A stretch of 64,000 bases of DNA from Malaya genurostris (GCF_030247185.1 NC_080572.1:180138866-180202865); one strand, 5' to 3'; positions 32,932 to 43,734 are shown, numbered from the stretch's first letter. Numbers and translations: made by a program. The notes: generated by a model from the letters alone, not told the origin.

Positions 32932-34207
32932 AGGAGTGTATCGAAAATAAGCTATCCACAAACTTTTGTGTTGTAGGCATGTATTTGGTATGGTTTTTTA
33001 TGCTCAGATAACAGCATGCTGTGCGTTTGGCTGTCAGCTTTCGTTTGTTTACTTGTTTGTGCGGTTGAAATTCTGCGTTTTCAAAACGAAAAGGAAGTGA
33101 AAATTCAGGTTTTGGACACATCGTTAAGTGAGAAGGGTATTACTATGCAAAAATTGGCGAAGCGGTTTGGAATTCATCATACCAGCGTTAAAACCATCGT
33201 TAAAAAATTTGGGGAGCACTATTCTTTGGATGAGCTACCAGGAAGAGGCAGAAAATCCGGTTCTTCCAACCCGAAACTGGACCAGAAAGTAGTATCTCTA
33301 ATCATGAAGAACAAATCGATGTCAATACGTGATTCGGCCAAAAAAGCAGGAACGAGTATCGGAATGATCCAGAGTATCAAGAGGCGAAATCACGTGAAAA
33401 ACCTACTAGAAGCAGAAAATCTCGAAACAAAGTGTAGAACTGAAGAAGCGAGCAGCAACAAGGGCCCAGAAATTGTATTCGCGTCTGTTACATACTCTGT
33501 TACTGTCCGGATGCATGCGTTTTGATGGAAGATGAGACTTATGTAAAGGAGGACTTAAAAACCCATCCAGGTCCACAATACTTTACTGTCGTCATTGGGG
33601 AGGATTTGAGCGATGCGGACAGGTCGATTCAAATGGAGAAATTCTGTCGAAAGGTACTGGTATGGAAAGCAATATGTTCCTGTGGTTTGAAGTCAATATT
33701 TTTTTACACTACCGGAACTATAAATGCAGAAATCTATCGATCTGAGTGTCACCAGAAGAGATTGATACTGTTTTGGCCGGACTTTGCGTCGGCTTACTAT
33801 GCCAAAACAACTCTCAATTGGCTTGCGGAAAAGGGTATAAAATTCGTTGAGAAAAATATCAATCCACTAAATTGGCCTAAGCTACGACCCATCGAACGTT
33901 ACTGGGTAATCGTGAAGAGGGTCTTCAAGAAGACTGGTAAGGCAGCTGGGAACATGCAGAAGTTCAAAAAAAATTGGGCTCAAGCGTAAAAAAAAATGCG
34001 ATGCAACACTTGTCCGGAAATTGATGGAGAGCTTTCGATCAAAAGTTAGAAAATTCGTGACGGAATAACTTAAATTTCATCCGGTTTTCATTATGCTCAA
34101 GTTTAACTTCGTACAATAAAGGATCAATTTTTAGTTTGAATAAAATATGGTTTTTTATCATAATTTGAAAGATAAATTTGTGGATAGCTTATTTTCGATA
34201 CACTCCT
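32932..34207 (+). mobile_element. DD37E Tc1/mariner-type transposon, nearly intact structure
   Basis: The ends are AGGAGTGTATCGAAAATAAG on both strands with long, nearly perfect inverted repeats (through GCTATCCACAAA). TA duplications lie at 32930-32931 and 34208-34209. The 1276-bp length is standard for this group, and one transposase gene fills it. It is younger than the copy at 13622, judging by the matching ends and longer open frames. Confidence 0.9.
33016..33989 (+). pseudogene. DD37E transposase with one frameshift
   Basis: The first frame (33016-33525) carries two helix-turn-helix modules: KLAKRFGIHHTSVKTIVKKF, then a GRGRKSG hook, then MSIRDSAKKAGTSIGMIQSI. A frameshift at about 33440-33500 moves into the second frame. 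That frame has MEDETYVKED (first Asp), VLVWKAICSCG, FWPDFASAYYAKTTLNW (second Asp) and LNWPKLRPIERYW (Glu); 37 residues separate the last two acidic residues. A few residues appear deleted just before FWPD. The gene ends RVFKKTG...KNWAQA at 33989. Probably inactive, but close to an active copy. Confidence 0.88.
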
Positions 34208-34214
34208 TACTTGA

Positions 34215-34995
34215 TGAGAAATATTTGTAGAAACATTTTGTAAAATCATTGTAATTTGTAAAAAAAAATTGGTGACTAAATAAGACATAAAAATAAAAAC
34301 TTCGAAATGTTGGCCTTTAACGAAAAATAAATGTTTTGACGAGAAATCAATTGATTAAAAAGCCATCTCTTCTTTTGAAAGTTATAATGTATTATTATGA
34401 ATAGTCAACCTTTTACCACTCGTATCGTATCATGTAAATGAATTAAAAAGATTTTAAGGAATCCCAATCAGTCGACAACAACAAGTATCATACTCAGCAT
34501 TTACATCTCTCGGTTATAAGCCGAATAAGCAGTAATCAGTTCATGTCAAAAAATTTTATCTGTAATAAAGAATTAACAATTTAGCAATAGCCGAAAATAT
34601 CAGTAATAAGAGCATTTTGCTTATAAATTGGATGACTGAATTGACCGTCGTAGACAACATGCACAAATATGTCTCTCCCATATTAGTAAGTTAAAAATAC
34701 TCATGGTTTATACATAGTTAATGCCTGATTTACTAGCGAGTAAACGTGTCGTAAGCCCACTGCACTTAATCACTTAAAATCTACCGTATTCCTATGTGTC
34801 GGTTTTGCACGATACACTTTGTGCGATGATTCGTTCCATTCATGTGTTTAAAACTTCACTTGCCTTATTTTGGCACTGAATTTCACTTTCATGCTCGTTC
34901 ATACCAAACATTTTAGGAAACTTCAATTTTAAAGATTTTTAATTTTAGTTGATTTGACGTAAAGCCGCCATAACTAAGTTCAGTTTTTGCAATGA
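34215..34995. other. No recognisable gene
   Basis: AT-rich; nothing supportable. Confidence 0.5.
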
Positions 34996-35073
34996 CTGAG
35001 TGGAAACATATATTGGAGAAGCCAAATGAATGAAAAACTAACAGAAAAGATGACTTATTGGAAAAAAGATACG

Positions 35074-35144
35074 CTCAGAGACAGGACTCGAACCTGCGTT
35101 CTTTTGCATTCCGTGCATACGAGCTACCATTTCGCCACTCTGAA
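35074..35144 (-). ncRNA. tRNA-like sequence, left arm of the palindrome
   Basis: On the minus strand, a 7-bp acceptor pair (TTCAGAG / CTCTGAG), an A-box-like TGGCGAAATGGTAGC and a T-arm GCAGG-TTCGAGT-CCTGT with a perfect B box (GGTTCGAGTCC). The anticodon arm is altered compared with the right copy. It is probably a tRNA-derived SINE head rather than a working tRNA gene. Confidence 0.55.
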
Positions 35145-35393
35145 TCTTGTTTTAGTCACTCTAAAACGCCAGTCAGACACAGTAGAACGTACATCGAACA
35201 TGGTCTTCATTCTGGCCGTCACCCGACCGATACATTACATCCAAACAACTTCTCTGTCCATCAAACACTAGTCTTCTCGCTTTATACCTTTATACGGTCA
35301 TAAGGTATCGGCCGGGTGACGGCCAGGATGAAGACCATGTTCGATGTACGTTCTACTGTGTCTGCCTGGCGTTTTAGAGTGACTAAAACAAGA

Positions 35394-35465
35394 TTTAGAG
35401 TGGCGAAATGGTAGCGCGTATGCACGGAATGCATAAGAACGCAGGTTCGAGTCTTGTCTCTGAGC
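35394..35465 (+). ncRNA. tRNA-like sequence, right arm of the palindrome
   Basis: Acceptor TTTAGAG pairs with CTCTGAG. A D-arm-like GCG...CGC follows, then an anticodon-like stem TATGC/GCATA with loop ACGGAAT, then a T-arm around GGTTCGAGTCT. The loop lacks the invariant U33. If read as Ser (GGA), the required long variable arm is missing. A tRNA pseudogene or SINE head is more likely than a functional tRNA. Confidence 0.5.
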
Positions 35466-35539
35466 ATATCTTTTTTTCCAATAAATCATCTTTCCTGTTA
35501 GTTTTTCATTCATTTGGCTTCTCCAATATATGTTTCCGT

Positions 35540-36285
35540 TCAATTTTAAGTTATTTGTGGCTATCTCATAGTACTGAAAATTTTATCATAAATTGCTGAA
35601 CATATATTTGATGGTAAAGCAAAGAAATTATGTTGCTTTCTTTAATACAACAAGAGATATTTGCGATTTAATTTTACCAATTGTTGTACAGGGTAAGCTG
35701 TTGAAATTTTTGGATCATGCTAGTGACTGCTTAGAACAACTTCATTGTTCTCTTTCAAAAGTTAAACCAAAAAATATTTTCAAGGATACCACAATTTTAT
35801 GTACGAAAATATGAGTAATCATTACACCACTAGTTGGAACCAATCAGGTCTTCAATAGCGTAACAACCTCAGTTATACTTTCGTTTTCTATTGCTAATCG
35901 GGATGTTTGATAATTTCGTTTATCGAAGGATCTATTGTTCTTTCATAGGCAGTCAAGTTTTCAAGCATTCAACTACCTTATTTGCGCAAACCTCATCACG
36001 CTTCGAATCGTTGGAAGATTCAGCAGTGGCTGACGGTTTCATGATAGCTAATTTTTTCTCATTAAAAACTGAAATTTCACACCAGCGGCGTTTTGTCGTT
36101 ATGACATCTAACCGAAGCAGATTAAAGGGGGCCCGTTGATGTTGCCACCCCTATTTCAACGGCTTAACAAATCAGCAGCTTTTTCTTCGTGCGTGACTGT
36201 CTAGTCACTCTTCTAGTGTTCCACGCAAAGCATTGAATGAATAATAAAAGAAAAAAAACGCTGTCAGCTAGCAAAAGCTCAATTT
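35540..36285. other. No recognisable gene
   Basis: AT-rich, with short frames (up to 82 codons) lacking known domains. Confidence 0.5.
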
Positions 36286-36289
36286 CGCA

Positions 36290-37320
36290 TCTTACTTTCA
36301 TCTGGCGAACGACGTCGGCGGCTTCTCAAACTGTTTTGCGCACCAAAACTGAATTGGACATGCGCATCACGCACCATCCGTCAACAGTTTCGCAGACTTG
36401 ATAGATTGCATTTCGCGTCCATCATCATCATCATTATCACGGGCATCACTGATGTCAACGGACGGACGGATGGATGGATGGACGGATGGACGGACGGCCG
36501 GGACGGGAGAAGCATAATTTTTCAAACCGCCACTACTAAATGCAAACGAACATCCGTCCGATTCTTCAACACGCAATGATCCTGTTGATAAATAGAAAAT
36601 TGCCAACCTGATGAATTCCCACCAACCAACCAACCTAATCCCGACAGGGGAGGAAGTGATCCAACGGTCACGATTCGCGCGCCTTGTTATGACACTGCGT
36701 TGGTCGTTAGCTCGATAGGGCGAGTGTTTACCGGAGAATCGAATCAGTGCGGCCGCACAAATCGGCCAGAGAACTGTGCGCCGCGAGGAGACGAACCCGG
36801 CAATTCGTTCCGAGGTTCGATCGATCGATCGATCGATCGATTGTGTAATATTGCGAAACAGTCAAAGCGCTTTGTTGATAGGGCAATTTTCGCGCAGCTT
36901 GCGGCACCACGGCTAAGAATGGCGCCGGTGGTGGTGAGCCTAGGAAACCGATTACCGTATGACCGGCAAGATCTATGTCGTTCATTTTCTTCGATTATCA
37001 AATTTCTCCCGGCAGGGCTAATTGATGCTGCGATTCCCGGTGGTAACGAAATTGACACCGTTGTGATTGATGCTGGCATTTTAATTTCGGCGGCATGACA
37101 GGCGATAATTGGTAGGACGACGAGGGCAATGCTTGTGACAACAGCGGAAAGGTCAGCGGCGTTGTTCGCCTCCCACCCCCTGGGCAGTGGTGAATCGTCA
37201 ATTGAACTTGCACGGTAATATGATCCGCACTTCTGGGGGCAGAACCGGAATTCGACCGTGACCGTTATCCACGGAATGGTACAGTTTCGATTACGGTCGA
37301 GATTCTAATCCAGTTTTGGA
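36290..37320. other. GC-richer, repeat-poor island 5
   Basis: GC-rich and free of dispersed repeats. It includes a GGAC/GGAT tetranucleotide stretch (36458-36500) and a CGAT run (36819-36841). A 132-codon + frame (36700-37098) overlaps a 111-codon minus frame. Neither has a recognisable domain, and both look like side effects of high GC. Confidence 0.45.
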
Positions 37321-37539
37321 CGGTTTTATGATTGATTCTGCTGATTGACAGTAGGATTTCACAAGCTTGCTAGAGTTGAATACGTTCTAATATTTCAACC
37401 GAAAAAATAGTAGAAACGACAAATTTAAATCAGGAAAGGTTCTTCTGTGTTGAATGGATTTGTTTTAATTTTCGACTAATCAAATGATCATATCGAAAGC
37501 ATTTGTCTTTCGAATTAAAGAATTGTATTGATAAATTTC

Positions 37540-37554
37540 ACACCCGTTTTATTG
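37540..37554. repeat. Target-site duplication, 3' side of the LINE
   Basis: ACACCCGTTTTATTG, identical to 38792-38806 on the other side of the insertion. A 15-bp duplication is typical of LINE target-primed integration. Confidence 0.85.
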
Positions 37555-38791
37555 TTTTTTTATAAATACGTTTATTTCTTAAGGCAGTTTACATAAGTTT
37601 TTCTTCGCCGTTGCATCACTTTTACATAAAATTATTATCCTAATTTAATTCTAACATAGTCACAACGATTTGAATTTATTAAAACATATTCCTCTTATTA
37701 CTTAAATATCATCTTAGGTAACTCGTCATTAATTATGAAATCTACTCGAAAATATTATTTGAACCAAACGATTAACTTCTATAAATTATAAAATAAGCTG
37801 TTATTTTCAGACATTTTGTTGATAATTTCATAAACTGTTTCGAGTTTGTTTGTATCATTACATAATTATTATTCTAATTTAGCTATTAGTTGAACTCATG
37901 GACGCAGCTGGAATCAGAACTAAGTCTTAAAAGGGGCCTTTATTAAATTGAAACTCCAATTTTCTTTATGAAATGATAAATAAGTTTCATGTATGGAAGG
38001 TCACGACAAGCAAGAATGTCTCGAACTGGGACATTGGATAGTCTACCTTGGGTACACAAAGAATTTATTAGTTGAGATCTGTCATCACGATACTCCACGC
38101 ATGTCCAATCGACATTATCAATATCCCGATAACCTTCGCCACAAGCACAATAATTAGTCTTGGAGAGCCCAACATTGGACATGAGTCTAGACATCAGACG
38201 AATGAAATCCCTACTCACATCCAGTCCCCTGAACCATGCCTTTGTCGATATTTTCGGAATAATTGAGTGCATCCACCGACCCAGATCATCTTTATCCCAA
38301 GAAGCTTGCCAGCTTGCAAGTGTTCTTTGGCGAGACGAGCTATAGAATTCGTTGAAAACGATCGGTCTCTCATAAATTTCACCCTCAATAGCACCACGTT
38401 TGGCTAAAATATCGGCTCTTTCATTGCCAGGAATGAAGCAATGAGCCGGGACCCAAACTATAGTGATTAGATAATTATTGTTCAATATGTCGTTCAGGCA
38501 CTGTTTTATTTTGCCCAGGAAAAACGGTTCAGTCTTGCCAGTCATGTTTGAGCGAATGGCTTCAATTGCACTTAGACTATCTGTGAAGAGGAAATAATGG
38601 TTTGGAGATAATGTGACGATTACACTCAAACTATAATGAACTGCTGCTAACTCTGCTATATAAACAGATGCAGGTTCTTGAAGCCTGAATGAGGCCGAAA
38701 CATTATTGTTGAACATACCAAACCCTGTCGCTTCTTCAATTCGCGATCCGTCCGTGTAAAACATTTTCTCAGAGTCAATATGCCTGAACAA
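37555..38791 (-). mobile_element. 5'-truncated I-type LINE with target duplication
   Basis: The insertion is bounded exactly by a 15-bp direct repeat (37540-37554 and 38792-38806). Read on the minus strand, it holds the C-terminal quarter of an ORF2 and a ~390-bp 3' UTR. The same protein family begins at 61006. Clean borders and an open frame imply a fairly recent insertion. Confidence 0.88.
37943..38791 (-). pseudogene. LINE ORF2 C-terminus: RNase H and downstream region
   Basis: 282 codons are open on the minus strand. The RNase H domain shows FYTDGSRIEEATGFGMF (first Asp), VYIAELAAVHYSL (Glu), FLFTDSLSAIEAI (Asp) and WVPAHCFIPGNERADILAKR (the usual HxGxxGNExAD region, with Cys-Phe-Ile in the HxG position). 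A conserved tail follows with TNYCACGEGYRDIDNVDWTC, a Cys/His-type motif usual at the end of I-type ORF2 proteins. Endonuclease and RT domains are missing because of 5' truncation. It cannot act alone. Confidence 0.88.
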
Positions 38792-38806
38792 ACACCCGTT
38801 TTATTG

Positions 38807-39269
38807 GACCAAGCTCAAACATCTGAAAGATTGCTCATTTTCAAAATCGTGACTGTAAAAAGTTACTTACACTTTACTGTGTTTAATTAGAAAGAGAACT
38901 CTTCTGATTGAACTTTCCAGATTAATTTATTAGCCTCAGAATGGAAATTTCAGACAAGCATTTTTGTGGTGATTTTCCGGTAAGGAAAACTTGATCGTAA
39001 CAAAAGAGACTATGCGTTGCATTTAGCCGCAACGAATTCAAATACTAAATCCGAATTCCTCAGATATTTTCGAGGAGAGAGGATTATTCGTCTGGCTCGT
39101 CTACCAGAAATAACTTATCCAATGCCTCAAGGTCGAATATGATTGACGAAGACCTGCAGACAGGACAAAGCAGTAAGGAAGCGTACAGAGAAACAATATG
39201 TTTACCTTCAACTTGGTCCAGCTCCTTAACTTCAATTCACTCACCTGAAAAAGAAAGAAACATTTATCA
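38807..39269. other. No recognisable gene
   Basis: AT-rich single-copy sequence between the LINE and the hAT-like element. Confidence 0.45.
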
Positions 39270-39759
39270 GTAAAAAGTAGAGATGGTCGGGTATAGAGAT
39301 TCTCATACCCAAACCCAAGTGAGCAGTAAAAAAAGATTAAAAATAAAAAAAAAATTACCCGTACCCGACCTGACCCCGAATGGGCAGTAAAAATTTCACT
39401 CGTACCCGACCAAAACCCGTTGGGTAAAAAACTATTTTAATTCACCTAGTGGTGTAATTATGCCTTTCTCACATTACTTATATTTTCAAAAATATCACAA
39501 GAAGATTCAGTCAAGAAATTAATACAATAAGAATTCTTTGGGTAGTTGTGTCAGTTGTGTCAAGTTAATAAGAATTTTTCTTTATTTTGCATCGTCGCAC
39601 TAAATGATTAAACACACTTTACCCTATACATCTGGAGCCGAAAGTCGAACACGGAAGAAATTAAACAGTAGCCAATGAGACTATAAGAATTTTTATTTGA
39701 GCATAAATTTGTGGAAGTCGACCAATTCATCTTTGAGAAAATTGAGTGAGTCTCGTTTT

Positions 39760-40140
39760 AGAGTGTTGACCACTATTTTTGGTACTTCTGGAACCGGGTA
39801 CTAGGAACCAGTACAGCCGAAGTCAGTTCGTTTAGTAAGTAACTAATCAAACAAATTAAATAAGTTTTGAGCCAAATCTATAAGAATTTTATCCTTTTTT
39901 GCATCGTCGCTTTAAATGGCGGTCTGCAATTGTAAACCCCCTTTTACCCTATGAAAGCATGATGAAATTCAATAGCAACCTGTGGGATTTTTTATTCTAT
40001 GAGTGACATTATTTGACACATACTCACACACATACACACACAGACATTGCTCAGCTCGATGAACTGTGTCGAATGATATAGAACACTTAGAAATGTATTT
40101 GTATAAACATTCTATATGAGAAAGGCAATAAGTGTACTTT
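39760..40140. repeat. Culicid dispersed repeat inside the hAT-like element
   Basis: Contains ACTTCTGGAACCGGGTACTA, a CACACA tract, GCTCAGCTCGATGAACTGTG and TATATGAGAAAGGCAATAAG. All are hallmarks of the family at 9620 and 41150. Confidence 0.75.
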
Positions 40141-40499
40141 AATAGAAAAGCATCGTTATCTTGATTTTGTAATAACACTAACAAGTAGGTATAAATTGAA
40201 TGAAAGATCTACAAATTTACATATTTTTCACCAGGAAAATATAGATTTTAATGCTGCGAACAGATCAAAGCCGGTGTTGTTTTCTTTTTCTTTAGTACCA
40301 GCACGTGCCGACTCGTACAAGGTTTGCATCGTCATTTTGAATGACGATTTTAATATTTTGGCACTCATTGCCGTACAATTCGAGGACCGATAGTCGGATC
40401 TGGATGAAATTGCACAGTATATTTAAAGACAATGAGATCTTTAATTTAATAATTCGTGAAAATCAGTTAAATCGATGCTGAAAAATCGAAGTGTGTTCC

Positions 40500-41290
40500 G
40501 TTTTTGCCTTTCTCATATAGAAAGGTTATGCAATCACTGTGAAAACCGACTTTTGAATAGTGTCATATACTATTCGACTCAGTTCGTCGAGTACGCAAAA
40601 TGTCTGTGTGTGTATGTGCGTATGTGTGTATGTAACGTTTTTTTGCACTATTTTTTCTCGGAGATGGCTGAACCGATTTTCACAAACTTAGATTCAAATG
40701 AAAGGTCTTGAGGTCTCATAAAAAATTCCTGAATATTATTAAGATCCGACTTCCGGTTCTGGAGATATGGGGTAAAATGTGCAAAAAAAAAGTGTTCTAA
40801 CTTTTCTCATAGATGGCGCGACAGATTTTCACAAACTTAGGTTCAAATGAAAGGTCCTTCGGTCCCGGAAGTAATTCCTGAATTTCATGGGGATCCGACT
40901 TCCGGATCCGGAAATACAGAGTAAAGTGGGTTAAAAATTGTATACCATCACTGAAAATGGGGAAAAACCTTAAAAAGTTTTCTAAATCGACCTCAAATCT
41001 TTTCAAATTGATAGTTTTTATCAGTAGACGGTCAAACAAACCGATTTCGGTTATTCTTTTAAGAATCGAATAAAATTATTTTGATGAATACCACAGTTTT
41101 ATAAAAATGTGCAGCTCGTTTCGCCATCGCCATAAGACCATGACCACCATTCATTTGAATCTGAGTTTGTGAAAAGTGAGTGACAATATTTGTCATACAC
41201 ACAGACATTTGCTCAGCTCGTCGAGCTGAGTCGAATGGTCCTCCGGGCCTCGATTCAAAAGTCGATTTTTGCAATGATTGTATAGCCTTA
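40500..41290. repeat. Culicid dispersed repeat, most complete copies
   Basis: A forward copy (TTCTCATATAGAAAGGTTAT, ACTCAGTTCGTCGAG, TGTG tract, TTCTCGGAGATGGCTGAACC, GACTTCCGGTTCTGGAGAT) runs into a second module. It then faces an inverted end at 41180-41290 (GCTCAGCTCGTCGAGCTGAG; CCTCCGGGCCTCG). Such inverted ends around the AAATGAAAGGTC and CTTCCGG modules suggest the full element is a large MITE. Confidence 0.8.
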
Positions 41291-41499
41291 CTATATGAGC
41301 AGGCAAAAACTTTACCCTTACTCGACCCGAACTCGAGTGAGCAGTAAATTTTTTTACCCGCACCCGATGAAAAATAAAAATGTTTACACGTACCCGACCA
41401 AAAACCCGCCGGGTACGGGTTCGGGTCGAGTTTCAGGTATTTTACCATCTCTAGTACAAAGCTTTTGTTTTCATTTATTTACAGTTTTAAGACGAAGAA

Positions 41500-41570
41500 A
41501 AAAAGGCGAGTGGGTAATGTCAGACACATATCCGGATTGACGTGAATACGAATAACATTGACTCGCTGAA
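41500..41570 (-). mobile_element. Lone end of the histone-derived family (F)
   Basis: GAGTGGGTAATGTCAGACAC then GACGTGAATACGAATAAC is the terminal sequence of the family. No histone-like interior or opposite end could be found next to it. It is probably the residue of a deleted copy. Confidence 0.7.
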
Positions 41571-41941
41571 ACTGTGTTCTTAAAAAGCACGATATCAACT
41601 CCGGTGAACAACAAGTATAGATTAAAATTGGGATTAAATAAAATATAGATCATAATAAGAATAAGTCCAATATCAAATTTTATAACACACAACGAAAGTA
41701 TAGGAAATACTAGGAATATTTCTTTATAGTAATGCATGCGCTATCCAAAATAAAAAACATTTAACTAGAGTTGTTTTACAAATCAGTGGACATATTCTGT
41801 GAAAAATGTTATTCCTTATATAATATATTTTGTTTTTTATTTTTTTATGAATTAACTGCGGTTTTCCATAAGCAATACCAAGGCGGCTGTATTCAAGTTG
41901 CAAAGTACAATTTTGAAGATAGAATTTGCAAAAATTAATAA

Positions 41942-42210
41942 GACAATTCTCGGTTAATTTTTCAAAAGGGCGTATAAGCAAGTGACAGTTTCTTTTTGTT
42001 TACTTTCTCTTCTATTAATTACCAAGCGGTTTCCACGTTTATCACTCTACTCTTTGCATGAAATGATACCCGAAACTTTCGACTTTCAAACAGAATAGTG
42101 ATATCAAAGAAAATCTTTGTAATCACACCACAATAATCGAAAGAGAGAGTGATTAAAGAGAAACTGTAACTTGCTTATACGCCCTTTTGAAAAATTTACC
42201 GAGAATTGTC
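41942..42210. mobile_element. MITE with 48-bp inverted ends
   Basis: GACAATTCTCGGTTAATTTT followed by CAAAAGGGCGTATAAGCAAG at the left is mirrored by CTTGCTTATACGCCCTTTTG and ending GAGAATTGTC at the right. 269 bp, non-coding. The CAAAAGGGCGTAT core is shared with three other loci (see findings). Confidence 0.85.
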
Positions 42211-42214
42211 GTTT

Positions 42215-42820
42215 TGCAAACCAACTGTTGTGTCATGCTTCACACAGCAATTGTGTCATACTTCAAGACTTCTGATATTATAACGAAACTCAAATTATTA
42301 ATCGTTTCTGATTCTTTATAATATATTACAAATGGATTAAATCGTTGCATTGATCATTGCTCCAATGACGACTTTGAACAGCATATTGAAAAACGAATGA
42401 ATAATTATCGGAAAAATCGCAAATTACAACTACTTCTCCTTCAGTTAATGAAAATTTTGTGTTTTTAAAAAATTGAGATTTTTTTTGTAGTATAGTCGTG
42501 AGTTACATTTTTTCTATTAAATATCCTACAAAATCATCAACTTGTTTTTGTTACGATTTCTAGATTGCATCTATCGGTAGTTATCATTTACAATCTTCTA
42601 CTCAAGTTCCTCAAGTAAGCTTTACTCAAGAATTGAAGAGGTAGGGCATTTCTTACTCTCACGGAGATAACAATCATTTGTTCTTAACGGTGAATTCGTG
42701 AAGTAATTTTTCCAAAGGCGCTTTACATTCAATTTGAAAGGAACATTTTTTGAGGCTGTGAAGCATTAAGTCAACATTTTCACGAATTGTACAAACACAT
42801 TATGACAATCTGTAGTATTG
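42215..42820. other. No recognisable gene
   Basis: AT-rich. It may be the 3' part of the element that carried the decayed gene at 42827-43605, but no motif proves it. Confidence 0.4.
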
Positions 42821-42826
42821 AGAAAT

Positions 42827-43605
42827 TTACAATGATCTTAATGCCGCAAATGTACCGAATGAAATTTGGTGTTTAGATTCTCTAAGACTTGAAAGCAAAA
42901 CCCGTTTCTGAACTGCCATAGGCATAGTTATATTCATATCATTGGCGTTGAAGAACTGCAGTACTTCAGGTTTTATATCGAGATTCAATGGACGGCCACA
43001 TTTTTTGTTAAGAACAGCCAATACCAGTGAGACCGTATATTTATTCACATTAAATTTTTTCATTGGAACAGACCGCGAGTTGGGTAAAATTGACAGTATG
43101 CGTATTTTATCATCTCTTGGTCGAATAGTTGTTTCGAGATGCTTTCAACGATTTCGAAATACTTTTTTTGGTGATAGTTGTAGATCCGAGGTTTCTAATT
43201 ACATTAATTCCAGAAATACCTTTATCAAACACTTCAACATTCGATTTGTGGAATAATCATCCACTAGATCACTGTGTTGGAAGGATGTTGAGACGAGTGA
43301 AGTTGCTGATGGTATTTCTTCTAAATCATATCTCGATGTAGCTAGCGGTATTTCTTCTCAATTACTCCCGATTGTTGCTGACGAAGCTGTCGAATCTGGT
43401 ATGTCGCTGTTGCTATGAACTTTCAACAGACACAGGTCGAAATGGATATAATTGACATGAATCGCAAAAATGCATAGTAGTATTTACAGTAATTGCGCAC
43501 TGCTTGAGGGCAAAGTGTTCAATCATACTATCTGTTACTGTACGATACTTAGATAAACAAGGTTTTCCATTATCACGAAAAAGTCTACAACAATTATATT
43601 TTCCC
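42827..43605 (-). pseudogene. Decayed repeat-borne gene with Cys-rich N-part, family not named
   Basis: The minus-strand N-part reads MGKYNCCRLFRDNGKPCLSK, then IEHFALKQCAITVN, then HFCDSCQLYPF, with a plausible zinc-binding set of cysteines. After many stops, a second open part (43063-42827) reads MKKFNVNKYTVSLVLAVLNK, GRPLNLDIKPEVLQFFNAND and VQKRVLLSSLRESKHQISFG. This resembles a family of repetitive arthropod ORFs that I remember by pattern (a helix-turn-helix-like start followed by VQKR..L..LKE...F). It is probably from a DNA transposon. Function is unknown and the gene is broken. Confidence 0.45.
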
Positions 43606-43734
43606 ATCCTTAAATCACACTCACTGAATACTATAGTGTGCTGATGCTAGTTTTCACACTGACGCATTGTATTTCAAAAATGTGCTTTGATATAGATTTC
43701 CAGTTATAATTGTTTGAAAATAATGTGGCTAAAA

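Larger units (their letters stand above)
35002..35537. repeat. Large inverted repeat with ~235-bp arms
   Basis: The left arm, 35002-35243, begins GGAAACATATATTGGAGAAG. It is mirrored by the right arm, 35304-35537, ending CTTCTCCAATATATGTTTCC. Only about 60 bp of spacer lies between. The arms match along nearly the whole length with scattered differences. Each arm contains one tRNA-like unit pointing outward, away from the spacer. Confidence 0.92.
39278..41453. mobile_element. hAT-like non-autonomous element with 8-bp duplication
   Basis: The left end is TAGAGATGGTCGGGTA and the right end TATTTTACCATCTCTA. Flanks GTAAAAAG (39270-39277) and GTACAAAG (41454-41461) are an 8-bp target duplication with one difference, as expected for hAT. 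Both subterminal regions are rich in ACCCGACC/GGGTACGGGTTCGGGT words (39340-39430, 41330-41430). The 2.18-kb body has no transposase and is filled with culicid repeats. Confidence 0.8.

Noticed and set aside
35394..35465. Functional tRNA gene
   Set aside because: Loop position 33 is not T, the arm set does not fit any standard isotype, and the sequence lies in a repeat palindrome.
36700..37098. 132-codon frame in GC-rich island 5
   Set aside because: It overlaps a 111-codon frame on the other strand and includes a CGAT microsatellite (DRSIDR pattern). No domain.
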